The notes under the pieces are model-generated. The model was not told where the DNA came from. It was given only the letters and a program-made list of their open reading frames with translations, and did not search any database. A program made the position numbers and the translations under genes. Shown piece by piece: positions 11,561-22,072 of a stretch of 64,000 bases of DNA. Location of the stretch: positions 264,168,641 to 264,232,640 of the forward strand of contig OY282560.1 of the NCBI GenBank assembly GCA_958295665.1, written 5' to 3'. Positions within the stretch are counted from its first letter, which is position 1; each line of letters opens with the position of its first letter. The DNA comes from Tipula vernalis (Eukaryota > Arthropoda > Insecta > Diptera > Tipulidae).

Positions 11561-13528
11561 CCTATACTAAATATTGCTGAAAAATTTTGCCACCACAATG
11601 TAACAAATTATCAAAATTTTCGCTCGAGTTAATGATCCTTCACCCAAATGCGTATATGTATGTAGTTCACCCAAATTATACCGATATACGTATACATTGA
11701 TTAAGGACGCGAGTGAAAATTAATGATATCTGTGTAATATTGTGATTGGCTAGCTAACCATTGGTAAAAGCGGTCGAAATATTTACTGCAATATAAGTGT
11801 CGTATATGAATAACTCAGTATAAGAATCATTTGATCCCCGATTAAGATAATTATCTGGATTCAGTAAAAATCAATTCTAATATATTCCGATTAGCGATGA
11901 TACCGAATATTTTGAAGGTAAAAACAATACCGTTTAAATTATCAATCTTTGCATCTATTGTTGCAAAAATAATATATATAATATGGTACTGTAAATGTAT
12001 GTATTGTACTTATTTCGGTAAATGTATAGACATAACTTGAGAAAACTTTACAAACTTAATTCGAGCGAAAATCTTGAAAATTTCTTCTAAATCTGATTTG
12101 AAAAAAAAAAAAAAAAATCCCAGCCTCAATTTACATCATTAGGATTTAATTTCCACTCATTTTCGTGATTTTTCGGTCAAGAAAATCACTGGAATAATTA
12201 AATCCTACAATTGAAAATTGAATCCAATATTTCCAGAAAATTATTTCAATATCGATTTCATATAAATTTTCAAGATTCTCGCTCGAATTAATGATCCTTC
12301 ACCTAAATACATATATATATGTAGTTTCCCAAATTATACCTACGTTTACTGATACATACATTTACCGTAACTTAAATGTAAATGTAGTTTTTGTAGTTAA
12401 TTCTTGATTTTTGTGAACGTAAATGTCATAATTGTGCCTTTGCAACACAAATAATTTACTATAATAGCCTAAATGTAGCTTACAACTTTTACATTCATCT
12501 TTTATTATTATTCAATCATACATGCCATATAAATTTGAAAAAAAAAACGAAAAAAAAATTTATCTCAAGAATGTAATTTTCGAGGTTCGAACTACGATCT
12601 AAAATTTTAAAATCCACAACACTAACACCTAGACTACTGCGGCATGGGAATTTGCCGAAAAATTACTTGGTTTTATAAAAAGTTTTGAGCATTCTACTAA
12701 ATTATATAATATGTAAATAGATTTACACAATGTGACGTATCAACATAGAGAAAGATAAAATTTGTCAGATCTTTCTGTAATTTGGTATACAGATGAAGAA
12801 AAATATTCTAAGAATAATTTCCTTTTACATCATATCGGAAAAATCACGGAAAATGCGAGAAAATCGCGAATTTCCACTCGGAAATTCGTCGGGAAAAGAC
12901 TAAAAAAATATGCTGATCATCCAACATTAATTTAAATTTTTTTTTTTTGTCGTGATTTTTGAAAAATGGATGAAAAAAAAATCATAAAAAAAAATTAAAT
13001 ACATCCCAACTCCGTATGCTGCTAACTACGCAGCTGTCTGCTGTACTATTTAAAAAAATCATCAAACATTCTTTTCTATAAAAAAAAATACACAATACAT
13101 ATCGCTCATTTGCTGCAACAATGACACAATTTAAAAATAACAAATGTTATAATTTGAGAGACATTTCCGTTTGTCTTGTAGTGAGCTTTATAGCTTTAGG
13201 TGTGTCGTTATATCAGTTTTAACTATATTAAAAAGCCGATATTTCTCTATAAATAAGTCAAAAACGACCGATTTTGAGTTATGCCATTGTGGTAGCAAAT
13301 GAGCGATATACAATTGACCATTTTAGAGATGGCGCTGTAAAATTTGGATAATTTTTCCAGATTTGAAGGCTTTACAGAGTTTTCCCAGACTTGAGACCAG
13401 ACTCAATCGCATTTTCATGCAAAAAGACATCATATAGCCATTTTACGTCAACGAAATCGGTCTCGAAGTAGTTTTTCGTGCGGACATATATACATACCCG
13501 CAATTATTGCTCGTTTAATAATATAGAT
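11561..13528 (+). repeat. 2.2-kb tandem repeat, copy 3
   Basis: Blocks c and a are present. It is more diverged than copies 1 and 2, with a shorter poly-A near 12105, a shorter TA tract near 12310 and several substitutions. The last a block ends at 13528 in 'aataatatagat', after which unrelated sequence starts. The locus therefore begins and ends with block a. Confidence 0.88.
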
Positions 13529-13834
13529 AAAAGGAATTTAAAATTTATCGAGTTCTAGTGCAGTTCTCATGGAAAACACGACTATTATTAACTTAATTTT
13601 TTTGAAAAATGGACTTATACCACTTTCAAAAATAACAGCTCATATTAGTGATACTATAGTATATAGAATCTTTGTATTATATTGTTTTTGTTATACATAT
13701 TTTCATGGTAATGATAATAAATATTTTAAAATGTGATGTAAAGAACAACTATATTTTATTCATGTACAATTAAGCCGTTGGTACGTAAGGTTTTTTTTTG
13801 GATAATAAATATTGACGCTGTGGTGTAAAGGGTT
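13529..13834. other. AT-rich spacer, no gene seen
   Basis: Unique AT-rich sequence lies between the repeat array and the mariner-like element. No ORF or inverted repeat is supported. Confidence 0.5.
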
Positions 13835-13939
13835 TTCCAATAGGAATGATACAATTTAAAAATTAAAAAAAAACATAAATTATTTAGTGAGACCAAAATT
13901 TTTTTTTATTTGAAAGGTTACATTATGTCATTATGTATG

Positions 13940-14051
13940 GAAAATAACATCATTCAAATGACCACCACGACTTCTCCGTACATACTGCATTCTTTCAGCC
14001 CAATTTATCATCACTTTTTCTCACAGAAATTTGGCTGTATTTCATCAATAG
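13940..14051 (-). pseudogene. mariner-type transposase, C-terminal fragment
   Basis: Read on the minus strand it gives the typical C-terminus of a Tc1/mariner transposase, MINWAERMQYVRRSRGGHLN followed by DVIFHT and a stop. It is separated from the rest of the gene by the gypsy insertion at 14052-18867. The 5-bp repeat 'aatag' on both sides of that insertion marks the join. A frameshift in the CEKK region just before MINW breaks the frame independently of the insertion. Confidence 0.8.
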
Positions 14052-14343
14052 TGTATTGTCGCGTTTCTTACTAATGTCTGTTTATTTTAGTTTTAAATAA
14101 TGTGAAACACAACACTTTATATTTTATGTTAGTTTATTATATTCATCATAACTTATCTGTATCTAGATTACATCTGCTTATTTCACGTGTCTCTTATATA
14201 TTATTTTAGTCTCTCTTTTACTGTGTTTATACATACAATTGTATGAACACTTTTACTGTGTTCATACATACCTATATAATTGTTATACATATCATACTGT
14301 TATACATATTATGTTACGTTATACTATAATACTATATCCTACA
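14052..14343 (-). repeat. gypsy 3' LTR
   Basis: 292 bp, apparently identical to 18576-18867. On the minus strand it starts TGTAGGATATAG and ends GACAATACA. The adjacent 14344-14357 reads 'aaagggggagg' on the minus strand, the polypurine tract used for plus-strand priming. Confidence 0.93.
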
Positions 14344-14483
14344 CCTCCCCCTTTATTGAATTTATTGAATTGACTCCATTAATCCAATATATGACACATT
14401 TTTAAAGTTTACATTTATATTCTCCCTCTTAAAAAAAAATATTATAAATTCATAATATAAAATTCATAATATAAAACTTCTTA

Positions 14484-15944
14484 TTAATGCCTAACATAAT
14501 CATAAAATTTTCTGGGTTGACGTATCACCCTTCCTGCTCTAGTTATTTGACTTTCATTCCGTGCCTCTCTAACATTAATGCTATTTCTATCGTTATTTCC
14601 GATATCGTGATTTTCAATCTCGTTATTTGTGGTATGTTCTGCATTATTCTGCCCTATACTCGAATTAGACTCTCTACTTCTATCATCACCAGGCCTAATT
14701 TCGTCAGGTTCAGTTTTAAATTGTGGAATTCTGTTCGATTTCTTCAAATGAAAGGAGTTACGTCTTAAAATTCTACCTAATTCATTTTTAATGACATATG
14801 ATCGAGGCGTCTTGTGTCTGTCTATAATTTGAGCGGGCTGCCACGTTTTATTTTTGTGGTAAACCACTGATTGCCCTTTAATAAACTCTGGTCTCGTCTT
14901 CGTACGTCCATCATAGTAATTTTTTGAGTTTAATTGGTTCTGCCTAAGTTTATTCACTACGTTAAGTTCAATTTTGGGTCTTAAAAGTTCATCTTTTATC
15001 GGAATTTTCGACCGCGTTCGACGGCTGAACAAAAGTTGTGATGGTGAAGCCCCCAAATTAGCAACAGGATGGTTGCGATATTCTAGCAAGGTGTACTCCA
15101 ATTCTTGATTGTCTTCAAGTGACTTCTTCACCAAGTTTTTAGCTATATGTACAGCCTTTTCAGCTTGTCCATTCGACCTCGGGTACGTAGGGCTAGAAGT
15201 TTGAATTTGGAATTCCCAACTTCTAGTAAATCGATTCATTTCATTTGATGCAAAAGGCATATTATCGCATATCATTGTTTCTGGTATTCCGTGCGTAGAA
15301 AATATTGTTTTAAGCTTTTCAATTATTTCGAAACTCTGTTTCGTTTTAAGCTTAACAATTTCAAGCCACTTACTATAGTAGTCGGTTACCACCAAATAAT
15401 CATCCACTCCTACTTGCATGATATCACAAGCAATTTTCTCAAACGGCAATTTTGGAACCTCATGAGGAATTAGTGGTTCTTTTGCATTTGATACTTGGAA
15501 TTTTTCGCAAATCCTACATCTACTAATAAAGTTTTCTATGTCTGTGTCAATACCAGGCCAGTATAGTATTTCTCTGGCTCTTTGTTTAGTTTTGGTTATC
15601 CCTTGATGAGCTTTGTGTAGTGACTCTAACATATCACGTCTCAAACTATTTGGCACTATAACTCTATCTCCCAGATATACAAGTCCTTCATCACAAAAGA
15701 TTTCGTTTTTAAACTTCCAATATGATTTGATTTGATTACAGAGTTGTTTCTTCGACTTAGGCCACCCTTGTATGTAAACTTGTATTATTTGAGATAAAAT
15801 TTCATCCTTCTCTGTTTCTTGTATAAACAGCTCTTTCTTATGGTCAGACATGTTGATGGTATGAACAATATCTTCATATTCTTTAAATTCTTCTGCTGAC
15901 TCATTAAGTAAGTAGCTCCGCGACAAATGATCTGCAATATGCAT
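14484..15944 (-). pseudogene. gypsy pol, integrase portion
   Basis: This is a 486-codon open frame. Near its N-terminus is the HHCC zinc-binding region (HKAHQGITKTKQ ... CRICEKF). The integrase core follows, with ACDIMQVGVDDYLVV and VTDYYSKW around the first Asp, MICDNMPFASNE around the second, and YPRSNGQAEKAVHIAKNL carrying the Glu. A GPY-like C-terminal region (KGQSVVYHKNKTWQPAQI) and a hydrophilic tail follow. It catalyses insertion of the cDNA into the genome. Its frame continues directly from 15945-16229, separated only by an in-frame TAA at 15945-15947 where a glutamine codon would be expected. This is the C-terminal part of the polyprotein, not a separate gene. Confidence 0.9.
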
Positions 15945-17200
15945 TTATTTGCCTGGTTTGTATACCACATCTATTTCGTATTTCAAAAGTTTTAATTTCA
16001 TTCTTTGAAGCCGCGACGAATTAACTTTATACATTTCGTTTTTTATGATGCTTACTAGTGGTTTATGATCGGAGTGAATTTCTACTAGCCTACCAAAAAT
16101 GTACTGGTGAAACTTAGTACATGAGAAAATAATTGCCAGGAGCTCTTTTTCAATCTGGGCATATTGTTTTTCGGTATCTGTGAGGCTTCTGGAAGCATAT
16201 GCTATGGGCTTCCCTTCTTGTAAAAGCACACAACCTATTCCATTTTGGCTTGCATCTGTTTGAATGTATGTTTTTTTATTCGTACTAAACGTTTGTAAAA
16301 CAGGTGCGTTTGTTATAATTTGTTTAAGTGTATTGACACATGTTGTATGCTGTTCGAGCCAACAAAATTCGACGTTTTTTTTTTAACATTTGCCGTAATG
16401 GTTCAGTCTTTTCTGCCATATTAGGTACAAAGCTTCTGAGATAATTTATCATCCCTAGGAATCTCTGCAGTTCTTTCTTTGATTTCGGATTTTCCATTTG
16501 TACAATAGCTTTTATTCTACCTGGATCGCATTGGATACCCTCCTTATTGAACACATGTCCTAAGAAGCTAACCTGCCTAGCTCTAAACTGAACTTTGCTC
16601 AAATTAAATTTTATATTTAGTTTTTTGGCTCTTTCTACCACCTTCATTAAGTTACTGTCATGTTCTTCGTTTGTTCTTCCAGTCACCAATAAGTCATCGA
16701 TATAAATATAAGTCCCGGGGATATCTTCAAAATTTTGTTCGTTAAGCTTTTGGAACGTTTCAGGAGCTATATTTATACCAAAAGGCAATCTTTTAAAATT
16801 GTAGCAACCAAAAGGCGAACTGAAAGCACAAAGCTTTTTTGAGTCATCCTCTAGCTCTATCTGGTAGAACCCATCTTTTAGATCTAATACTGTAAAGATT
16901 TCGGCCCCTAATAATTTACTGGTTAAATCCTCTAGCTTGGGTATTTCATAGTATTCCTTTTTAATAGCTTCGTTCAAAAATTTAGGATCCAGACAAATTC
17001 TTAGACTCCCATTCGGTTTCTGTACTATCACTAAATTGCTTACCCATTCAGTTGGTTCCGTTAATGGTTCAATAATGTCACTATTTTCTAAGCTATCTAA
17101 TGCTTGTTTTACTTTTTCCCTAATCGCAATAGGAATTCTTCGAGGTGAACGAGTTACGGGAATTGAATTTTCTTTTACTACTATTTTTAATTTTTTGAGG
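15945..17200 (-). pseudogene. gypsy pol, reverse transcriptase and RNase H
   Basis: RT motifs read in order: RICLDPKFLNEAIKKE, FTVLDLKDGFYQIELE, FSSPFGCYNFKRLPFGI and the catalytic YIYIDDLLV. Then come FLGHVFNKEGIQCD and FLGMINYLRSFVPNMAEKTE. RNase H follows with YAQIEKELLAIIFSCTKFHQ and SDHKPLV. The frame is lost in an A-run at about 16376-16385 (K-rich stretch) and again in the A-rich join to the protease at about 17190-17200. In each case shifting one base restores family sequence. The product would copy the element RNA. As written it is broken. Confidence 0.88.
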
Positions 17201-18476
17201 AAATCTACCTAGCACTTCGAATATAGTTTTATTATTTTTAATAAATTGTTCTTTGTCACTGTAAATTTCATCTACATTATGAATAAGTTTAAATTTTCTT
17301 AATGTACTCAATCCGAGTATAGGGGTCACGTCAGAATTCACCACAATAAAATCTTCAATTAATTTTAAATTTTTATGTTGCAACGTTAAGCTAACTAAAC
17401 CATGAGGCACAATTTTTGAGCCACCGAAAGCTCTGAGTATTATTTCAGTTTTTTGTATTGCAGATTTTTGATTTATTTGATTCATAATATGTACAGGTAA
17501 AACATTTACTTCAGATCCTGTATCTATTTTGAAGTTTACTTCGATATTACACAATATAAATGTTTCGTGCCAACCCCTCTTTCCACTAATTGTAGAAATT
17601 TGTAATTCTACTAAATCTATAAAATGATTTTCATTTCCACAATCAAGTTCGTGTAAATTTTTCGCCCGACAACATCTCGCATAGTGGTGTTTAGCATGAC
17701 ATTTATTACAAACTTTATTGTATGCAGGACAATTTCCCCTGTCATGCTCTCCACCACACTTATGACAATTTACATTATGTCTGGTTCTTGTTTGTGCAAA
17801 TGAATTTTGTTTATAACTATTATAATTTGTTTTATAATTATTATAATTTGTATATTTACGATTATTAAAATTATTATTCTCTGAATTTTGTTTAACCATA
17901 TTCTGTCTATTTTGAAGTGTAAACTCGTTATCCCTGCCTTTAAATTTATTTTTACCTATTTCTGCTACTTCAGCTTGTTTTAACACTTCTCCGGCCTGTT
18001 TCTGCGTGCGTTCTTCAAGGCGGCATCTATCTACGACATCCTGCATTTTTGGATTTCCATCTTTTATAAATTTTTCCTTTAAATTAGTATCCCTTATTCC
18101 GAATACCAATCTATCGCGCCATTTTGTTTAGCTCTTGATAAAAATCATCGAAACTTTCATATGGTTTTTGACTGCGATTATAAAAATTATACCGCTCGTA
18201 CAGTATATTAATTTTAGGTTCACAATATTTGTTAACTGCGTCAATATAATGTTGTAGTGTGAGTTCTTTGTCTTCGCTTTTGATATCCAGGGTATCAAGA
18301 ATATCCGCTGCGTCTCGTCCTATTAAATTTTTAAACACTGCAATTTTAACATTTTCCTTAGCTTTTTCTTTGTCACAAGCTATAAGGTACACTTCGAAAT
18401 CCTCTCTGAAACGCTTCCAATTATTGTGAAGGTTTCCTTTAATTACCAGTGGTTCTGGTTTATTTAAGCCATCCAT
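17120..18476 (-). pseudogene. gypsy gag and protease, one frameshift
   Basis: The first part (18476-18111, 121 codons, starting MDGLNKPEPLVIKGNLHNNW) is the capsid region. At about 18111 the frame changes by +1 within 'aaaatggcgcga', and family sequence resumes at LVFGIRDTNLKEKF. Downstream are zinc knuckle-like sequence CHKCGGEHDRGNCPAYNKVC with a second Cys/His set, and the aspartic protease FKIDTGSEVNVLPV. The frame then drifts out in the A-rich region near 17195. The shift at 18111 may be a sequencing error, a mutation or a programmed event; the sequence alone does not decide. Confidence 0.88.
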
Positions 18477-18555
18477 TTTGGGGTTAACTTCTTTTTATCC
18501 TTCGACGAACTCTACTAACCTCACTTTTTATTTTTTAATTTTCTTATTGTTTTTT

Positions 18556-18575
18556 GTTCTTTATCAACTGCGCCA
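18556..18575 (-). other. gypsy primer-binding site
   Basis: On the minus strand TGGCGCAGTTGATAAAGAAC follows the 5' LTR with no gap. TGGCGC is the usual start of a Ty3/gypsy primer-binding site. Which tRNA it pairs with was not worked out. Confidence 0.7.
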
Positions 18576-18867
18576 TGTATTGTCGCGTTTCTTACTAATG
18601 TCTGTTTATTTTAGTTTTAAATAATGTGAAACACAACACTTTATATTTTATGTTAGTTTATTATATTCATCATAACTTATCTGTATCTAGATTACATCTG
18701 CTTATTTCACGTGTCTCTTATATATTATTTTAGTCTCTCTTTTACTGTGTTTATACATACAATTGTATGAACACTTTTACTGTGTTCATACATACCTATA
18801 TAATTGTTATACATATCATACTGTTATACATATTATGTTACGTTATACTATAATACTATATCCTACA
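18576..18867 (-). repeat. gypsy 5' LTR
   Basis: 292 bp, apparently identical to 14052-14343, ending at the 5-bp target duplication 'aatag' (18868-18872). Confidence 0.93.
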
Positions 18868-18982
18868 AATAGCACGTTCAATGTTGATTTTTAATTGCTC
18901 AATTGTTGTTGAATTATCAGCATAAACTTGTGACTTAACATATCCCCAAAGGTCTTGTGTTAAATCGTACGACCTGGGAGGA
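18868..18982 (-). pseudogene. mariner-type transposase fragment
   Basis: On the minus strand this reads PPRSYDLTQDLWGYVKSQVY followed by ADNSTTIEQLKINIERAIDE, the conserved segment after the second catalytic Asp in Tc1/mariner transposases. It continues across the gypsy insertion into 13940-14051 and is separated from 19243 by a MITE. Confidence 0.82.
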
Positions 18983-18984
18983 TA

Positions 18985-19239
18985 ATTGAGGAGTGTCTGA
19001 TCAAAAGTCGCTCTTTACATCTTACTTTTTGCTACTTACTTTTGATCACTTTTTTGTAGTAAATAGCTTGTTTTCACCAAAATCAAGAATTTTAGGAATA
19101 TTTTTCATAGAGAAATTGGCAATTTTTGGTCCATCCTGGAAATAACCACTTTTGGTCTATTTCACTTAAAAAATTCTGCCCTGATAGAAAAAAAAACATC
19201 ATAATATAAATAGCGACTTTTGATCAGACACTCCTCAAT
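18985..19239. mobile_element. 255-bp MITE with 28-bp TIRs and TA target site
   Basis: The terminal inverted repeats 'attgaggagtgtctgatcaa' plus 'aagtcgct' are perfect at both ends and are flanked by TA (18983-18984 and 19240-19241). It has no ORF. TA targets suggest Tc1/mariner mobilisation. It lies inside the mariner-type transposase. Confidence 0.88.
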
Positions 19240-19242
19240 TAA

Positions 19243-19979
19243 CTGGACCAAATCTTGAGATAATTTCATCACCAAATTTTGTTTTCAATAAATCGATTGT
19301 TAAGGTGGCTGTGTGGCAGGTGGCACCGTCTTGTTGAAACCACATATCTCCCAGATTATTCTCAACAACAGCAGGAAAAAAAATCATTTAACATTGTTCT
19401 GTATTGTTTTCCATTGACTGTTACTCTTGGACCATTTTCTTCAAAGAAATATGGACCAATCACTAGCATGAGTTACACACCCACACAGTGACTTTATCTG
19501 GATGTAATGAAACTGTGATATCTTCAAGTAAGATTACAATTTACTTTTTTTCTACTAGTAAATTCCATAGCAGCATTCATTGCTTCTTCTGATTTCCACC
19601 GATTAATGAGCTCTGCTACTTCTGCTGCATTAGCTTCTTCTAATCGCTCCAATTCAAATTTTTTTGTCAACATTTTAGCCGATTGTAACGAGGTTGGCGT
19701 TACTTTCGATAATTTTTCTAATTTTTGCCAGATTTTTGTTTCAATTTCATCGGGATTAAATAGTCCGGCAACAAATTTGTATTGATAAGCCTCCTGTGCA
19801 CTTAACTTATGATGAAACATAAGCATTTCATTTGCTTTGCTGGGCCCAACATTTTTGCGAATGTGTATGATGAACATCCTTCTGGACATAGTCCCGGGAT
19901 GTAATGGTGTCTGAACAGTTTCGTGTGGATTTTTATCACTCCAAATTCTGCAATTCTGTTTGTTTACATAACCATTTAA
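19243..19979 (-). pseudogene. mariner-type transposase, catalytic region, split by a host-gene fragment
   Basis: The minus strand gives YVNKQNCRIWSDKNPHETVQ (19907-19979), then after the 387-bp insertion LHPDKVTVW and, further on, MWFQQDGATCHTATLTIDLL. The second phrase contains the second catalytic Asp (QQD). Several frame breaks are present, including one near 19445-19470 and others around the A-run at 19377. The piece continues upstream, across the Penelope-like element, into 21477-21966. Confidence 0.82.
19510..19896 (-). pseudogene. retrocopied C-terminal part of an enoyl-CoA delta-isomerase (ECI2-like) gene
   Basis: On the minus strand, 19889-19524 encodes GPSKANEMLMFHHKLSAQEA, then YQYKFVAGLFNPDEIETKIW and RWKSEEAMNAAMEFTSRK. 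This is the last third of the crotonase-fold enoyl-CoA delta-isomerase 2 family, which shifts double bonds of unsaturated acyl-CoAs in mitochondria or peroxisomes. One base is missing near 19845; upstream of it the other frame still reads PEGCSSYTFAKM, the expected preceding family sequence. The fragment is flanked by a 10-bp direct repeat GGATGTAATG (19500-19509 and 19897-19906). Removing it and one repeat restores the transposase frame (TPLHPDKVTVW). It has no poly-A tail and no catalytic region, so it is a dead gene fragment. Confidence 0.82.
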
Positions 19980-21465
19980 TGTTATTTGTTTATTTTTAAT
20001 TAGGTCTTTTATATTATTTTTTATGTTTGGCTAAATTATAGACCTATTTACAAACAAAAATTTGGCGTAGCGATGGGGAGCCCGTTATCTCCTATTCTGG
20101 CTGACATTGTATTGGAAAAATTACCGTTGTTAGTCAAACAACCAACATTTATTTATAAGTACGTAGACGATATTATTTTAGCCACTACAGACTCGAATAT
20201 TGACATCATTAAAAATTTATTCAATACATTTCATAATAAACTAAAATTCACTGTAGAAAAAGAAGATACGAATATCTCTTTGGCATTTTTAGACTTAAAA
20301 TTACATAGACGGACAAAAATTATAAAAACAGAATGGTATAAAAAATAAATTGCTTCAAATACGTTACTAAATTTCATTTCAGTGCACCCGTACAATATGA
20401 AAAGAAATGTAGCGTATTCATTTATTAAAAGAGTACTATATCTGACTGATAGCGAATTTAGGCAAAAAAACATAAACAAAATCACGTTATCGAGGAATAA
20501 TTATCCCGAAAAACTCGTTAATAAATTGATAACTAAAACACTATATACGTACCAAAATAAAAAACCAAAAAAAACTGACTTAAAATTTGGATCAATGACG
20601 TACGTACCAAATTTGACTGAAAAAAACTACGACTAATAAAATTGGAAATAAATCTTACGACAATTATTCAAAATTAAAAGATAAAATACCTGAAGAACAA
20701 AAAGACGGACTTATATACAAAATTAAATGTAAAGATTGCGATTCATGCGATGTGGGAGAAACTAGCAAAACAAAATTAGTAAGAGTACATCAACATAAAA
20801 AAGACGTAGAAAATATTAATAAATTTCCGACAATGACACACGTAACATACAGATCAGCTTTAGTTAAACATAGTTTTGAGAATAAACATAAATTTGATTT
20901 TGATAATGCGGCCACTTTAGGATATGAACAAAAAAAGAAAAAAAGATTATTTAAAGAAGCGTGTCACATTTGGACGTCCAAAAATCCAGTAAAAATCAAA
21001 GTAGATATAAACCGTTTGCAAACTAATTATAAAAATATTATTAAAAATTTCGTAAAACCAAACTAAAATTTTACGTAGATAAAAAATTAAATTGTCGTTA
21101 GTATATACAAAAATCAGCTGTTCATAGAAAATAATAACGTAAAATTGACTTGGTCAAGGACACTATGTACATAAATAAAATGTTTTTCCTTGTCTAGACA
21201 AACAAAATAAATTTGTCGGTTGTTGTGAAAAATATTGTGTATAGCATTATGTAAATATTGGTATTATTGTATATATGTTTAATTTTTGTAAATAATTGTA
21301 ATTTTTATAATTTTTTAGTTTTTAATTAAATTTTTATAGCCTTGAAAATGGTTTAAAAAACCGAAAATTTGGCAATAAATTATATTGAAAAAAAGAAAGT
21401 TTTAATAAAGAAATTTATTAAAAAAATTTTATAAATAGGTCTATAATTTAGCCAAACATAAAAAA
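19980..21465 (+). mobile_element. Penelope-like element, 5'-truncated, with inverted ends
   Basis: The element lies between 11-bp target duplications 'taaccatttaa' (19969-19979 and 21466-21476). Nearly perfect inverted copies of 'atgtttggctaaattataga' stand at about 20014-20052 and 21434-21468, as often seen with Penelope-like elements whose partial long repeats can be in inverted orientation. The RT and GIY-YIG endonuclease pieces lie between them. The insertion splits the mariner-type transposase between HFWLNG and YVNKQN. Confidence 0.85.
20073..21066 (+). pseudogene. Penelope-like RT and GIY-YIG endonuclease, frame broken
   Basis: 20073-20348 begins MGSPLSPILADIVLEKL and has the RT catalytic YVDDIILATTD. 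20382-20636 continues with NMKRNVAYSFIKRVLYLTDS, the RT thumb/linker region of Penelope-like elements. 20640-21066 carries LIYKIKCKDCDSCDVGET, the GIY-YIG-type nuclease core in its Penelope form, then basic sequence to the stop at 21064-21066. A stop at 20346-20348 and a frame change near 20636 separate the three pieces. The RT is missing its N-terminal half, consistent with 5' truncation on insertion. The host role is none; it is a retrotransposon polyprotein. Confidence 0.85.
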
Positions 21466-21476
21466 TAACCATTTAA

Positions 21477-21966
21477 CCAAAAATGAGCTTCATCACTAAA
21501 TAAAATTTTTCGATAAAAATCTTTATTATTTTAAAGTTGTTCAAGAGCAAAATCAGAAAATAAACTACGTTTATGGTGGTCTAATGGCTTCAGTTCTTGA
21601 ACCAGTTGAATTTTGTAAGGATGTAAACAAAATCTTTTCTTAAAATTCTTCATGTTGTTGTTTGAGAAAGATTTAATTGTTGAGAACAACGTGGAACTGA
21701 TAAATTTGGATTTTCTCTTACACTTGCTGCTACCAAATTAATATTCTCTTGAGTGCGTGCATATCTTTGTCGTACTGGTACTCTTGTATCGTGTAAATAA
21801 AACTCACTTTCAAATTTGTCTACAATACGACGAATAGTGAGTCGATTAACTGAATAATGTCATCCATGAATTCTTCTTAAATTTCTCTCAGTATTCACAA
21901 ATGAGCACTGATTTTGATAAAACAATTTAACAATTTTTAAACGGTCTTGAAGCGTGTATCTTTCCA
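21477..21966 (-). pseudogene. mariner-type transposase, N-terminal DNA-binding region
   Basis: The minus strand from about 21966 reads MERYTLQDRLKIVKLFYQNQ, then after a stop near 21860 SVNRLTIRRIVDKFESEFYL and RYARTQENINLVAASVRENP. These are the paired helix-turn-helix N-terminal domains of Tc1/mariner transposases. Stops and frameshifts (for example near 21635 and 21590) break it before it reaches the catalytic part. Confidence 0.78.
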
Positions 21967-22072
21967 TGATGCCATTTACATAATCTACTGAACACTAATG
22001 ACACAATAAATGTCAAAAAATAATACGCAGTGTTGCCATTATAATCATTTTAAATTGTATTATTCCTATTGG

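Larger units (their letters stand above)
14052..18867 (-). mobile_element. Ty3/gypsy LTR retrotransposon with identical LTRs
   Basis: This is a complete 4816-bp element on the minus strand. The LTRs at 14052-14343 and 18576-18867 are both 292 bp, run TGTA...TACA, and appear identical base for base. The target duplication 'aatag' is present at 14047-14051 and 18868-18872. A primer-binding site (18556-18575) and polypurine tract (14344-14357) sit directly inside the LTRs. Gag, protease, RT, RNase H and integrase follow in Ty3/gypsy order. Identical LTRs imply very recent insertion, yet the coding region has three frameshifts and one stop. Confidence 0.95.
13835..22072 (-). mobile_element. Tc1/mariner-type element split by four later insertions
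   Basis: Inverted ends 'ttccaataggaatgatacaa' at 13835-13860 and 22049-22072 bracket transposase fragments that read in order on the minus strand: 21490-21966, 19907-19979 plus 19243-19509, 18868-18982 and 13940-14051. Between them lie a gypsy element (14052-18867), a MITE (18985-19239), a host-gene fragment (19510-19896) and a Penelope-like element (19980-21465). Three of the four breaks have clear target duplications that restore the host frame when removed. The uninterrupted element would have been about 1.3 kb, normal for Tc1/mariner. Confidence 0.85.
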
